The translations under genes and the position numbers were made by a program. Positions 6,529 to 14,691 of a DNA stretch of 64,000 nt are shown here, piece by piece. Location of the stretch: positions 62,001 to 126,000 of the forward strand of contig NZ_JAFBEP010000007.1 of the NCBI RefSeq assembly GCF_016908775.1, given 5' to 3'. The notes beneath the pieces were generated by a model. That model was not told the DNA's origin, did no database searches, and saw only the letters and a program-made list of their open reading frames with translations. Origin of the DNA: Defluviitalea raffinosedens. GTDB lineage: Bacteria > Bacillota > Clostridia > Lachnospirales > Defluviitaleaceae. Position 1 is the stretch's first letter, and each line of letters opens with the position of its first letter.

Positions 6529-8952
6529 ATGATTAAATGGCAAAGAGCAAGGTTTCAGCCCAATCTGCCTTTGGGGGAAAATGGCCAAAAAGTTACAGCA
6601 TCTAAAGAGCATCGGGAACTATCAAAGAATGCTGCAAAAGAAGGTATGGTTCTTTTAAAAAATATGAATCATGTTCTTCCACTGCCCAAAGGAGCAAAAG
6701 TTGCATTGTTTGGAAAAGGTACTTTTGATTATGTTAAAGGTGGCGGAGGCAGTGGTGATGTGACGGTTGAATATGTTACCAATTTATATGACGGTATGAA
6801 GGCATTAAAAGAAAGAGTTACTGTGTTCGAGGAACTGGCAGACTTTTATCGGGAAAATGTTAAGGAGCAGTATGCAAAGGGTGCCGTACCGGGTCTGACA
6901 GTAGAGCCGGAAGTTCCCCATGAGCTTTTAGTAAAGGCTAAAGCATTTACAGATACGGCAATTATTTCTATTAGCCGCTTTTCAGGAGAAGGATGGGATC
7001 GAAAAAGCACTTTTGACAAAAAGAATATTGATCTCTCAGATTTTGGAGCGCTTCAGGCAAAGAAAGCCGAAGAAATTTTTGAAAATGGTGATTTCTATTT
7101 AACAAAAAAAGAAATTGAAATGGTGAATATTGTAAAAGAGAATTTTGACAAGGTCATTGTTGTTATGAATGTAGGCGGTATGGTGGATACAGAGTGGTTC
7201 GTAAACGACGATGCCATTCAATCTGTTTTAATGGCATGGCAAGGGGGCATGGAAGGAGGAAGGGCTGCTGCGGAACTTCTTTGCGGTATAGGCAATCCTT
7301 CAGGCAAATTATCAGACACCTTTGCAAAAAGATTGGAAGATTATCCGTCCACATATAATTTCCATGAATCTGAAGACTATGTCGATTACACTGAAGATAT
7401 ATATGTAGGGTATCGTTATTTTGAGACGATTCCCGGTGCAGCAGATAAAGTGAATTATCCTTTTGGATATGGATTATCCTATACATCTTTTGACTACTCT
7501 GTTGCTTCAGTAAAGCAGGAAAATGATCTTATTAAGGTTTTTGTGAATGTAACCAATACAGGTTCTATGGAAGGAAAAGAAGTCATCCAGATTTACTTTG
7601 AAGCACCCCAGGGACTTCTTGGCAAGCCGGCTAAAAGTTTGATTGCTTTTAAGAAGACTCGTTTATTGAAGCCTGGAGAGACTCAGCTTGTAAGTCTTGA
7701 ATTTTCGGTGGATGACATGGCTTCTTATGATGATTTGGGTAAGATTCAGAAATCTGCCTATGTTCTTGAGGCAGGGGAGTATGTATTCTTTGTTGGAACT
7801 TCTGTAAGGGATGTAAAAAGACTTGATTTTGTTTATATAGAAGCTCAAAACAGAGTTGTAAAGCAGCTTACTGAGAAAATAGCTCCCACTTCATTGAAGG
7901 AAAGACTGCGGGCAGATGGAAGTCTTGAGAAACTTCCGCAAAAAGAACCTAATGATCCTGATGCATGCGGGATTGAAAAGATGTCCATAGAAATGATGGA
8001 AGCGTATGCGCCGGAAGTTCGTGCAAGAGGCCGTTATGCATTATGGGAAGGACCGTATGCAAAGGGTAAACGTACTTTTTATGAGGTAGCCGAGGGTAAG
8101 ATTTCAATAGATGAATTCCTGGCACAAATGACTGATGAAGAAGTAGCTCATCTATTAGGTGGTCAGCCCAATACAGGGGTTGCCAATACCTTTGGATATG
8201 GAAATATGCCAGAATACGGCATTCCCAATGTGATGACTGCTGATGGACCAGCTGGATTGCGAATTGCCCCGGAATGCGGTGTTCATACTACTGCCTGGCC
8301 TTGTGCAACGCTCCTGGCTTGTACCTGGGATCCAGATCTTGTATATGCAGTGGGAGAAGCAGGTGCTAAAGAAGTAAAGGAAAATAATATTTCAGTATGG
8401 CTAACTCCGGCTGTGAATATACACAGAAGTCCCTTGTGTGGTCGTAACTTTGAATATTATTCTGAAGACCCGTTTTTGGCTGGCAAACTGGCTGCAGCCA
8501 TGGTAAAAGGGATTCAATCCCAGCATATTGGAGCAACTGTTAAACACTTTGCTTTAAATAACAAGGAGACCAACAGAAAGAACAGCGATTCCAGAGTGTC
8601 CGAACGAGCAGCCAGGGAAATTTATTTAAAGCCCTTTGAAATCATTGTAAAAGAAGCAAAACCATGGAGCATTATGTCCTCTTATAATATGATCAATGGA
8701 CATCGGGCATCGGAAAACAGAGAGTTGTTGGAAGATATACTAAGAAGCGAATGGGGCTTCGAAGGTATGGTTACTACCGATTGGTGGACTTATGGAGAAC
8801 ATTATAAAGAAGTCAAAGCAGGAAATGATGTTAAAATGGGTTGTGGTTACCCTGAACGTCTCATGGAAGCCAAAAAATTAGGTCTAATCTCTCGCCGAGA
8901 TATGGAAGTCTGTGCAAAGAGAGTTCTTGAGTTAATTTTGAAATTGGATTAA
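6529..8952 (+). CDS. Glycoside hydrolase family 3 beta-glucosidase, permuted domain order
   Basis: An 807-residue cytoplasmic (no signal peptide) GH3 enzyme that would hydrolyse beta-linked glucosides. Domain order is reversed against classical GH3: the alpha/beta sandwich comes first (about 35-280, with the acid/base in SGEGWDR, about E154), then a fibronectin-III-like domain (about 345-430), and the TIM-barrel last (about 515-807) with KHFALNNKETNR and the nucleophile in MVTTDWW (about D751). This permuted form is known from rumen and clostridial beta-glucosidases. AGGGGG precedes the ATG. It is transcribed alone, next to a divergent AraC regulator, and ends at a long terminator. Confidence 0.93.
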   Translation: MIKWQRARFQPNLPLGENGQKVTASKEHRELSKNAAKEGMVLLKNMNHVLPLPKGAKVALFGKGTFDYVKGGGGSGDVTVEYVTNLYDGMKALKERVTVFEELADFYRENVKEQYAKGAVPGLTVEPEVPHELLVKAKAFTDTAIISISRFSGEGWDRKSTFDKKNIDLSDFGALQAKKAEEIFENGDFYLTKKEIEMVNIVKENFDKVIVVMNVGGMVDTEWFVNDDAIQSVLMAWQGGMEGGRAAAELLCGIGNPSGKLSDTFAKRLEDYPSTYNFHESEDYVDYTEDIYVGYRYFETIPGAADKVNYPFGYGLSYTSFDYSVASVKQENDLIKVFVNVTNTGSMEGKEVIQIYFEAPQGLLGKPAKSLIAFKKTRLLKPGETQLVSLEFSVDDMASYDDLGKIQKSAYVLEAGEYVFFVGTSVRDVKRLDFVYIEAQNRVVKQLTEKIAPTSLKERLRADGSLEKLPQKEPNDPDACGIEKMSIEMMEAYAPEVRARGRYALWEGPYAKGKRTFYEVAEGKISIDEFLAQMTDEEVAHLLGGQPNTGVANTFGYGNMPEYGIPNVMTADGPAGLRIAPECGVHTTAWPCATLLACTWDPDLVYAVGEAGAKEVKENNISVWLTPAVNIHRSPLCGRNFEYYSEDPFLAGKLAAAMVKGIQSQHIGATVKHFALNNKETNRKNSDSRVSERAAREIYLKPFEIIVKEAKPWSIMSSYNMINGHRASENRELLEDILRSEWGFEGMVTTDWWTYGEHYKEVKAGNDVKMGCGYPERLMEAKKLGLISRRDMEVCAKRVLELILKLD

Positions 8953-8973
8953 GTAATGGTGTGTGAATCCATA

Positions 8974-9031
8974 CCATAATAAAAAGAGCTGTTATACGAA
9001 TTCATTCGTACAACAGCTCTTTTTATTATGG
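8974..9031 (+). terminator. Very long terminator hairpin after the GH3 gene
   Basis: Arms at 8974-9001 and 9004-9031 pair over 28 bp with a single G-T wobble and a tiny loop. The 3' arm contains the T-run. No transposase or target duplication is near, so a terminator is preferred to a mobile-element end. Confidence 0.8.
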
Positions 9032-9100
9032 GTCGTGACCCTGTTGAACACGGAAAGGGTGTGAATCAAAAAACCACCCGCTATATATGGATAGGTGACG

Positions 9101-9132
9101 ATCGTTATAAAAAAATTACCTTATCGTTATAA
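9101..9132. repeat. Direct repeat ATCGTTATAA, 22-bp period
   Basis: Two exact copies of ATCGTTATAA (9101-9110 and 9123-9132) lie 22 bp apart, on one helix face, about 95 bases upstream of the XRE-desulfoferrodoxin gene. This is a plausible autoregulatory operator; nothing else supports it. Confidence 0.4.
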
Positions 9133-9224
9133 TAAAGTTGTTCAAGTCAATTTTAGAGTTTAATATAGATGTCATCGCAAGATTTTTATAAAGATGTTAT
9201 ACTAACAGAGATGGAGGTGAAGGC

Positions 9225-9836
9225 ATGGATTGTGTGAAAATAGGACAATTGATTGCCAAACTTAGAAAAGAAAAAAATCTTACTCAGAAAAATATTGCAG
9301 ATGCATTGGGGATACAAAGCAAAACCGTTTCAAAATGGGAATGTGGTTTAGGCTGTCCGGATCTGTCCCTGTGGCCGGAGTTATCTACTATTTTAGGTGT
9401 GGATATGAAACAGATGATGGAGGGAGAGATTACGTCGAATAAACCGGACAGCGGCAATATTGACAAAGTACGTTTTTATGTCTGTCCTAGCTGTGGAAAT
9501 ATTCTGGTCAGTACAGGAAGCGCCTCTATATTCTGCTGTGGGAGAAAGCTGGAACGTATCTTGCCTGTAGTTTCTTCTGATGCCATAAAGATTACAGCAG
9601 AGGAAATAGAAATGGATTACTTTATAACCTTTGACCATCCAATGACCAAAGACCATTATATTTCTTTTGTAGCTTATGTAAAGACGGATAAAATATTTTT
9701 AAATCGCTTATATCCGGAGCAAAGCCCCACATGCAGAATTCCTATAGCTAAGGGTGGAAAACTATATGTTTATTGTATTCAACATGGATTAGTAATGTAT
9801 TCGGATAAAGATTTGAACCAAACTGGGAAGGCTTAG
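9225..9836 (+). CDS. XRE-family regulator fused to a desulfoferrodoxin-like domain
   Basis: A 203-residue fusion. Residues 5-60 are an XRE helix-turn-helix (LAKLRKEKNLTQ-type entry, SKTVSKWE recognition helix). Residues 83-107 carry CPSC and CC (C87, C90, C104, C105), the CxxC...CC pattern of a desulforedoxin iron centre. Residues 137-190 match the superoxide-reductase fold, with H138 and H144 in DHPMTKDHYISF and C184/H187 in YCIQHGL. The first of the four iron-ligand histidines of superoxide reductases is not evident (KLERILP in its place). A redox- or superoxide-sensing repressor is a reasonable inference. GGAGGTGAAGG precedes the ATG. Confidence 0.8.
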   Translation: MDCVKIGQLIAKLRKEKNLTQKNIADALGIQSKTVSKWECGLGCPDLSLWPELSTILGVDMKQMMEGEITSNKPDSGNIDKVRFYVCPSCGNILVSTGSASIFCCGRKLERILPVVSSDAIKITAEEIEMDYFITFDHPMTKDHYISFVAYVKTDKIFLNRLYPEQSPTCRIPIAKGGKLYVYCIQHGLVMYSDKDLNQTGKA

Positions 9837-9945
9837 AGTATATTTTAACGAGGGAATGACTAACGAATAAAGTAAAATTATTTAAGCCCGATATGATCAA
9901 ACTTATAATTTAAGAGCACATCATTTCTTTATAAATTTAAAGCGA

Positions 9946-9974
9946 TTGTGTTATAAAGTGAAAAAGTATATAAT
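9946..9974 (+). promoter_or_regulatory. SigA-type promoter for the YbaK-like gene
   Basis: TTGTGT (9946-9951), a 17-base spacer, then the consensus TATAAT (9969-9974), about 50 bases upstream of the ATG. Confidence 0.65.
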
Positions 9975-10025
9975 ACTTATAATGATTTTTAAAATGCACC
10001 AAATATTAGATGAGGAGAAAACATT

Positions 10026-10499
10026 ATGGCGATAGAAAAGGTAAGAGAATACTTCAATCAATGGGGAATGGAAGACAGAATCCTTGAATTTGATGTATCC
10101 AGTGCAACGGTTGAATTAGCATCCCAGGCAGTAGGCTGTGAACCAAAAAGAATAGCAAAGACCTTATCTTTCATGGTGGATGGAAAACCGATTTTAATTG
10201 TGGTTGCAGGGGATGCAAGAATCGATAATGCAAAGTATAAAGCTCAGTTTTCAACCAAGGCAAAAATGCTTACACCGGATCAGGTGCTTGAACTTGTAGG
10301 ACATGCTGTTGGGGGTGTATGTCCTTTTGGTATTCCTGATGATGTTATGGTATATCTGGACAAATCTCTGAAACGGTTCGAGACTGTGTTCCCCGCATGC
10401 GGCAGCAGTAATAGCGCCATTGAATTATCCATTGAAGAACTGGAAAAATACTCAAATTATTCTGCCTGGGTGGATGTATGTAGAGGATGGGAAGAGTAA
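10026..10499 (+). CDS. YbaK/EbsC-family aminoacyl-tRNA deacylase
   Basis: A 157-residue stand-alone editing-domain protein of the YbaK/ProX superfamily, which hydrolyses mischarged aminoacyl-tRNAs in trans. Family marks: AKTLSFMVDGKPILIVVAGD with the conserved lysine, the GGVCPFGIPDD loop (GxxxPxG), and PACGSSNSAIELS near the end. The start has GAGGAGAAAAC upstream and its own promoter 50 bases away. It is monocistronic. Which tRNA it edits (Cys-tRNA(Pro), Ala-tRNA(Pro) or other) cannot be told here. Confidence 0.88.
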   Translation: MAIEKVREYFNQWGMEDRILEFDVSSATVELASQAVGCEPKRIAKTLSFMVDGKPILIVVAGDARIDNAKYKAQFSTKAKMLTPDQVLELVGHAVGGVCPFGIPDDVMVYLDKSLKRFETVFPACGSSNSAIELSIEELEKYSNYSAWVDVCRGWEE

Positions 10500-10597
10500 A
10501 GCTAAATTTCCTTTTTGAAATCAATTTATTTTGTATCTTGACTATAATCAGGAAATAATATATTATACTTAAACATAGCAAAATATAAAAATTAATT

Positions 10598-10716
10598 GCA
10601 TACGCTGAATTCTTTTAGAAGCGGGGGAACCAATTTTTTGGGGCGAATTCCGTAAGGATAGGATAATTCTTTCAGTCCGAGCCCGGCAGCTAACTCCGTA
10701 GGCGTTGAAAGGAGAT
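10598..10716 (+). ncRNA. c-di-AMP riboswitch (ydaO/yuaA class)
   Basis: The stretch has the class-defining blocks in order: GCTGAATTC, AGCGGGGGAACCAA, GGGGCGAAT, TCCGAGCCCGGCAGCTAAC and CGTAGGCG. It is followed by a terminator hairpin and then an SLC12-like transporter. Ligand binding in this class normally turns downstream potassium or osmolyte transport off. Confidence 0.93.
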
Positions 10717-10730
10717 ATTTGGAATCATTA

Positions 10731-10757
10731 CAGCCATGGACTCTCCATGGCTTTTTG
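10731..10757 (+). terminator. Expression-platform terminator of the c-di-AMP riboswitch
   Basis: AGCCATGG (10732-10739) pairs with CCATGGCT (10745-10752) around a five-base loop, followed by TTTTT. It lies 15 bases after the aptamer and 41 before the regulated ATG, so it is the likely off-switch. Confidence 0.85.
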
Positions 10758-10797
10758 TGTTCCCTAAAATATGCAAATAAAAGGAGAATAAAGATTT

Positions 10798-12915
10798 ATG
10801 AAAGATACTCATAAAGAAGGTCTTGGAACATTTGAAGGTGTTTATACCCCTACAGTATTAACCATTCTGGGAGTTGTTATGTATCTGCGCATGGGGTGGA
10901 TTGTTGGAAATTCAGGGATCCTGGGAACTTTAAGTATTATCATTTTAGCTCATATGATCATCATAAGTACTACTTTATCCATGTCTTCCATGCTAACCAA
11001 TATCGATATCGGTGCAGGAGGGGCATACGCTATTGTATCCAGATCTCTTGGACTAGAAATAGGAGGAGCTGTGGGTATTCCTTTGTATTTCTCTCAGACC
11101 CTGTCGGTTGCATTTTATATTACGGGATTTACAGAGGTATGGACTTCATTTTTTGATCATCCTAGATGGCTGGTAGGCTTGATTGTATGGGGAATATTGA
11201 CTGTATTATCTGTAGTCAGTGCCCGATTAGCCTTTAGAATCCAGTATTTTATTTTAGGAGCTATGGTTCTTTCGATTGCTTCATTTATACTGGGTCCATC
11301 TTTAAACTCAGAAAGCCCTGTATTAATTGGTAACTTTGAGCAAAGTGGGTATTGGGAAACTTTCGCTATATTCTTTCCGGCAGTTACAGGTATCTTATCA
11401 GGAGCATCCATGTCAGGTGAGCTTAAAAGTCCAAGGAAAAGCATTATTAGGGGAACTTTGGCTGCTGTTATGACGGGATTGGCAGTTTATATGTTATTTG
11501 CTTTACTGTTTGCAACCAGAGTTCCAGAAGAAATATTACTTTCTGACCACTCAATTATTCTTCAGTTAGGAAAATTCAGGATTCTTATTGTGGCAGGTAT
11601 TATGGGGGCGGTTCTATCATCAGCATTGTCCTCTTTGGTAAGTGCTCCTAGAACATTGGCAGCTTTAGCAGAGAACAGGTCTGTACCCTTTGCTAAAATT
11701 TTTGCAAAGAAAACGGCTGGCAACGAACCTCGCAATGCAGTTATTGTTTCATCACTTATTTCACTGGCTGTATTACTGGCCAGCAATTTAGACAGTTTGG
11801 CTGCAATGTTAACGCTGTTCTTTTTAACTACTTATTGTACGATTAATTTGGTGGTTTTGGTTGAACAAGCTATAGGCGTCATCAGCTTTCGCCCTAGGTT
11901 TCGGATTTCTATTTTAATTCCTGTAATTGGACTTGTTGGCTGTTTGCTTTCCATGTTTTTAATCAATAAATGGTTTACGTGGATCACGTTTATTTTGATA
12001 TTGGTAATTTATTATATGTTGAGGAGAAAGAATTTGGTATCTCCATGGGGAGATGTCAGAGGAGGCGTATTCATCTCTCTGGCAGAATGGGGCGCTCAAA
12101 AATCCATGTCCATGCCGTATCATCCCAGACTATGGAAACCCTCTATTCTGATTCCAGTAGAAAATCCTGAAGATTTTAAGAGAATATCTCGACTGATCCG
12201 AAGTTTAATCAATCCTTCCGGCAGAGTTTATTACTTAACTATGAATAATGTAGGAAATCAGAGAAAGGAACTGGAAGAGAAAATTGATGCGGTTTTACAG
12301 CCATTAAAAGAAGAAAACTTATTTGCTCAAAAAATTGTAATTAACAGCAAAGATTATAATCAAGATTTAAATATTGTTTTACAAAGTTTAGTGCATGTAT
12401 TTTTGCCGCCTAATACAATCTTTTTTACCATCAGTGAAGAGACAGAAAAGAGAAAGAAATTTTTTGAAATGGTAAAAAATCTGGAGGACGTAAGAAAAAG
12501 AATAGGATTATTATGTTTGCGCATTCATCCTAAATATGGATTTGGACAGGAAAAAAATATTCATTTATGGTTAAGGAGTAAAAGCAAAAACTATAATTTA
12601 GCGGTTTTAAGTGCTATCCAAATTATGAAAAATTGGAATGGAAACTTGACTTTATGCCGTGTAGCAGAGCATGCTTCACAGGTACCCAATATTGAAAAAG
12701 AGCTGCTAAAGTTTATAGAAGATGCGAGACTACCTATTAATACTAAAATCGATGTCAAAGTTGGCAACTTTTACGATTTAATCAAAGAACAATCAACGGA
12801 TTTAAATATTCTTGGAATGTCCAATTCTCTCGGGCAGATAGAAAACATCATTGATCAAGTACCTGCAAGTATTTTATTCGTAGGGGATTCTGAGTTAGAA
12901 AATGTTCTGGTATAG
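10798..12915 (+). CDS. SLC12-like (cation-chloride cotransporter family) permease with cytosolic C-domain
   Basis: A 705-residue APC-superfamily transporter. The first helix region (TILGVVMYLRMGWIVGNSGI) matches the eukaryotic NKCC/KCC hallmark for cation-chloride cotransporters. About twelve hydrophobic segments run to residue 405; the remaining 300 residues are soluble and look like the CCC C-terminal regulatory domain (KNWNGNLTLCRV, then NILGMSN). Control by a c-di-AMP riboswitch fits potassium or osmolyte transport, so a K+-coupled transport role is the best inference; amino-acid transport cannot be excluded. It starts at the ATG 10798 after AAGGAG and stands alone between terminators. 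Confidence 0.82.
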   Translation: MKDTHKEGLGTFEGVYTPTVLTILGVVMYLRMGWIVGNSGILGTLSIIILAHMIIISTTLSMSSMLTNIDIGAGGAYAIVSRSLGLEIGGAVGIPLYFSQTLSVAFYITGFTEVWTSFFDHPRWLVGLIVWGILTVLSVVSARLAFRIQYFILGAMVLSIASFILGPSLNSESPVLIGNFEQSGYWETFAIFFPAVTGILSGASMSGELKSPRKSIIRGTLAAVMTGLAVYMLFALLFATRVPEEILLSDHSIILQLGKFRILIVAGIMGAVLSSALSSLVSAPRTLAALAENRSVPFAKIFAKKTAGNEPRNAVIVSSLISLAVLLASNLDSLAAMLTLFFLTTYCTINLVVLVEQAIGVISFRPRFRISILIPVIGLVGCLLSMFLINKWFTWITFILILVIYYMLRRKNLVSPWGDVRGGVFISLAEWGAQKSMSMPYHPRLWKPSILIPVENPEDFKRISRLIRSLINPSGRVYYLTMNNVGNQRKELEEKIDAVLQPLKEENLFAQKIVINSKDYNQDLNIVLQSLVHVFLPPNTIFFTISEETEKRKKFFEMVKNLEDVRKRIGLLCLRIHPKYGFGQEKNIHLWLRSKSKNYNLAVLSAIQIMKNWNGNLTLCRVAEHASQVPNIEKELLKFIEDARLPINTKIDVKVGNFYDLIKEQSTDLNILGMSNSLGQIENIIDQVPASILFVGDSELENVLV

Positions 12916-12916
12916 C

Positions 12917-12960
12917 AAAAAAATCAGTGGTTTGACATACGTAAACCACTGATTTTTTTA
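12917..12960 (+). terminator. Intrinsic terminator
   Basis: AATCAGTGGTTT (12922-12933) pairs perfectly with AAACCACTGATT (12943-12954), followed by TTTTT. Confidence 0.9.
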
Positions 12961-13056
12961 TGCTGTTTTATAATAATGGTTAGGGTGTATCGCTCTTTTT
13001 ACATAACTTATGATGGATGTATAAAATTTTGGTACAGAAAAAGCTGGTGCAAACAT

Positions 13057-13090
13057 ATTGTCAACCTTACTTTTAAACAAGGTTGACAAT
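13057..13090. promoter_or_regulatory. BirA (biotin repressor) operator
   Basis: ATTGTCAACC (13057-13066) and its perfect inverse GGTTGACAAT (13081-13090) are separated by 14 bases, the architecture of Firmicutes BirA boxes. The right half contains the -35 box of the bioY promoter, so bound BirA-biotinyl-AMP would block transcription. Confidence 0.88.
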
Positions 13091-13111
13091 TCTTTCTTTT
13101 TCATATATACT
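13083..13111 (+). promoter_or_regulatory. SigA promoter of bioY
   Basis: TTGACA (13083-13088), a 17-base spacer, TATACT (13106-13111): near-consensus and overlapping the right arm of the BirA operator. Confidence 0.85.
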
Positions 13112-13160
13112 TTAAGAGACATGTCAAAGCAGAAGGAATGAAAAAGAAAGGGAGAGGATT

Positions 13161-13703
13161 ATGGAAGAAAAATCTAGTGTTTATAGAATGGCTATGATTG
13201 GGGTTATGGCCGCAGTCATTTGCATACTTGGACCTTTATCTATACCCATTGGCGTGGTACCTATTTCATTTACAAATCTAGCAATCTATTTATCCCTTTA
13301 TACCCTTGGCATGAAGAAGGGAACGATCAGTTACATCATTTATATGTTGATAGGATTTATCGGTATCCCCGTGTTTTCTAATTTTAGCGGAGGTCCGTCA
13401 AAGCTTCTGGGGCCGACTGGAGGATATATTATCGGGTTTATATTTATGGCGCTTATTGCAGGATTCTTTATTGATTCCTTTTTTGAAAAATGGTATTTAT
13501 GTTTTATAGGAATGGTTCTGGGGACAATAGTATGCTACGCAATTGGTACTGCCTGGCTGGCTCATCAAGCCAATATGCAGATTGCAGCTGCTCTTAGTGT
13601 CGGAGTTATTCCATTTATCCCAGGAGATTTGGTTAAAATAGCGATTTCTAGCTTTGCAGGGCCTCAAGTCCGAAAAAGACTGATCAAAGCAAACCTATTC
13701 TAG
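13161..13703 (+). CDS. bioY: Biotin transporter BioY (S component)
   Basis: A 180-residue membrane protein, the substrate-binding S component of biotin ECF transporters. Typical segments are IPIGVVPISFTNLAIYL and GGPSKLLGPTGGYIIGF, the biotin-contact region, followed by VGVIPFIPGDLVKIA near the end. No ATPase or BioN gene is adjacent, so it either works alone or borrows a shared energising module. The gene is monocistronic behind a BirA-controlled promoter, which means uptake rises when biotin is short. GGGAGAGG precedes the ATG. Confidence 0.95.
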   Translation: MEEKSSVYRMAMIGVMAAVICILGPLSIPIGVVPISFTNLAIYLSLYTLGMKKGTISYIIYMLIGFIGIPVFSNFSGGPSKLLGPTGGYIIGFIFMALIAGFFIDSFFEKWYLCFIGMVLGTIVCYAIGTAWLAHQANMQIAAALSVGVIPFIPGDLVKIAISSFAGPQVRKRLIKANLF

Positions 13704-13721
13704 AGATGATCTCCTCAATCT

Positions 13722-13770
13722 GAAACTACTCATTGATCCTTTGTATGAGGGATCAAATGAGTAGTTTTTT
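13722..13770 (+). terminator. Intrinsic terminator after bioY
   Basis: AAACTACTCA-TTGATCC and GGATCAAATGAGTAGTTT pair with one bulge, followed by a T-run. Confidence 0.85.
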
Positions 13771-13843
13771 TGTACAACTTTCCATCTGGCCGCAGTGAGA
13801 ATAATTTACTATTGATGAGTCATTTTTATAATGGAGGTTTGCT

Positions 13844-14659
13844 ATGGGATACTATATTAATGTAGAACCAGATGTTAAGATTTATGTGGAGGATTTAAAT
13901 CCTGCCGGAAAAAAGACTATTTTATTTCTCCATGGTTGGCCAGCCAGTCATAAACTATTTGAGTATCAGTTTAATTATTTGCCAATGATGGGATATAGGT
14001 GTATCGGTATTGATACCAGAGGATTTGGTGATTCAGATAAACCCTGGAGAGGATATGATTACGACAGATTGGCAGATGATGTTCGCTGTGTTATTGATAC
14101 GCTGAAACTACATGATATTGTGCTGGGGGGACACTCTACCGGAGGGGCCATTGCAATTCGATATATGGCGCGACATAAGGGACATGGTGTAGCCAAACTT
14201 GCTCTCTTTGCAGCGGCTGCCCCAAGTTTGGTTCAGCGTCCTTATTTCCCTTATGGCGTACCAAAAGAGGGGATAGAAGAAATGATCCAGGAAACATATA
14301 ACAATCGGCCGGAAATGTTAAGAAGGTTTGGGCAAAGATTTTTCCACAAATTCATCACTGAATCCTTTGAAGAATGGTTTTTCCAGTTAGGGCTTCAGGC
14401 AGCTGGCTGGGCTACTGCTGCTATTGCTCGAACCTGGCTGGGAGAGGAAGGCCTATTTACGGATCTTGGCAAGATATTCGTTCCAACTTTGATTCTTCAC
14501 GGAATCCATGACCAAGTTTGTCCTTTTGCCTTGGCAGAAGCTCAACATCGAGGAATCAGGAACTCAAAGCTGATACCGTTTAGAGACAGCGGACATGGGC
14601 TGTTCTATGATGAAAAGGATCGATTCAATCAGGAATTGATTAAATTTATCGAAGAATAA
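13844..14659 (+). CDS. Alpha/beta hydrolase (chloroperoxidase/arylesterase-like)
   Basis: A 271-residue alpha/beta hydrolase. HGWPAS (oxyanion region) is near residue 30, the nucleophile lies in GGHSTGG (about S98), the acid in HGIHDQVC and the base histidine in DSGHGLF. The sequence between, including RGFGDSDKPWRGYDYD, is typical of the non-haem haloperoxidase/arylesterase-like branch, which in vivo are usually esterases or lactonases. No signal peptide. It is expressed alone from ATGGAGGTTTGC ahead of the ATG. The physiological substrate is unknown. Confidence 0.85.
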   Translation: MGYYINVEPDVKIYVEDLNPAGKKTILFLHGWPASHKLFEYQFNYLPMMGYRCIGIDTRGFGDSDKPWRGYDYDRLADDVRCVIDTLKLHDIVLGGHSTGGAIAIRYMARHKGHGVAKLALFAAAAPSLVQRPYFPYGVPKEGIEEMIQETYNNRPEMLRRFGQRFFHKFITESFEEWFFQLGLQAAGWATAAIARTWLGEEGLFTDLGKIFVPTLILHGIHDQVCPFALAEAQHRGIRNSKLIPFRDSGHGLFYDEKDRFNQELIKFIEE

Positions 14660-14687
14660 AAAGAAATCCCCTTACTATTAAGGGGAT
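14655..14687 (-). terminator. Terminator of the MutS-like gene
   Basis: ATCCCCTTA (14666-14674) pairs with TAAGGGGAT (14679-14687). The U-tract is on the minus-strand side (TTTCTTTTTA), so it serves the gene read leftward. Confidence 0.75.
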
Positions 14688-14691
14688 GAGA

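Noticed and set aside
8974-9031. 28-bp inverted repeat as insertion-sequence end or MITE
   Set aside because: Single tiny-loop hairpin with T-run right after a gene; no second copy, target duplication or transposase.
9032-9100. ZTP or other riboswitch before the XRE-desulfoferrodoxin gene
   Set aside because: GTCGTGAC resembles a piece of the ZTP motif, but the remaining conserved blocks are missing.
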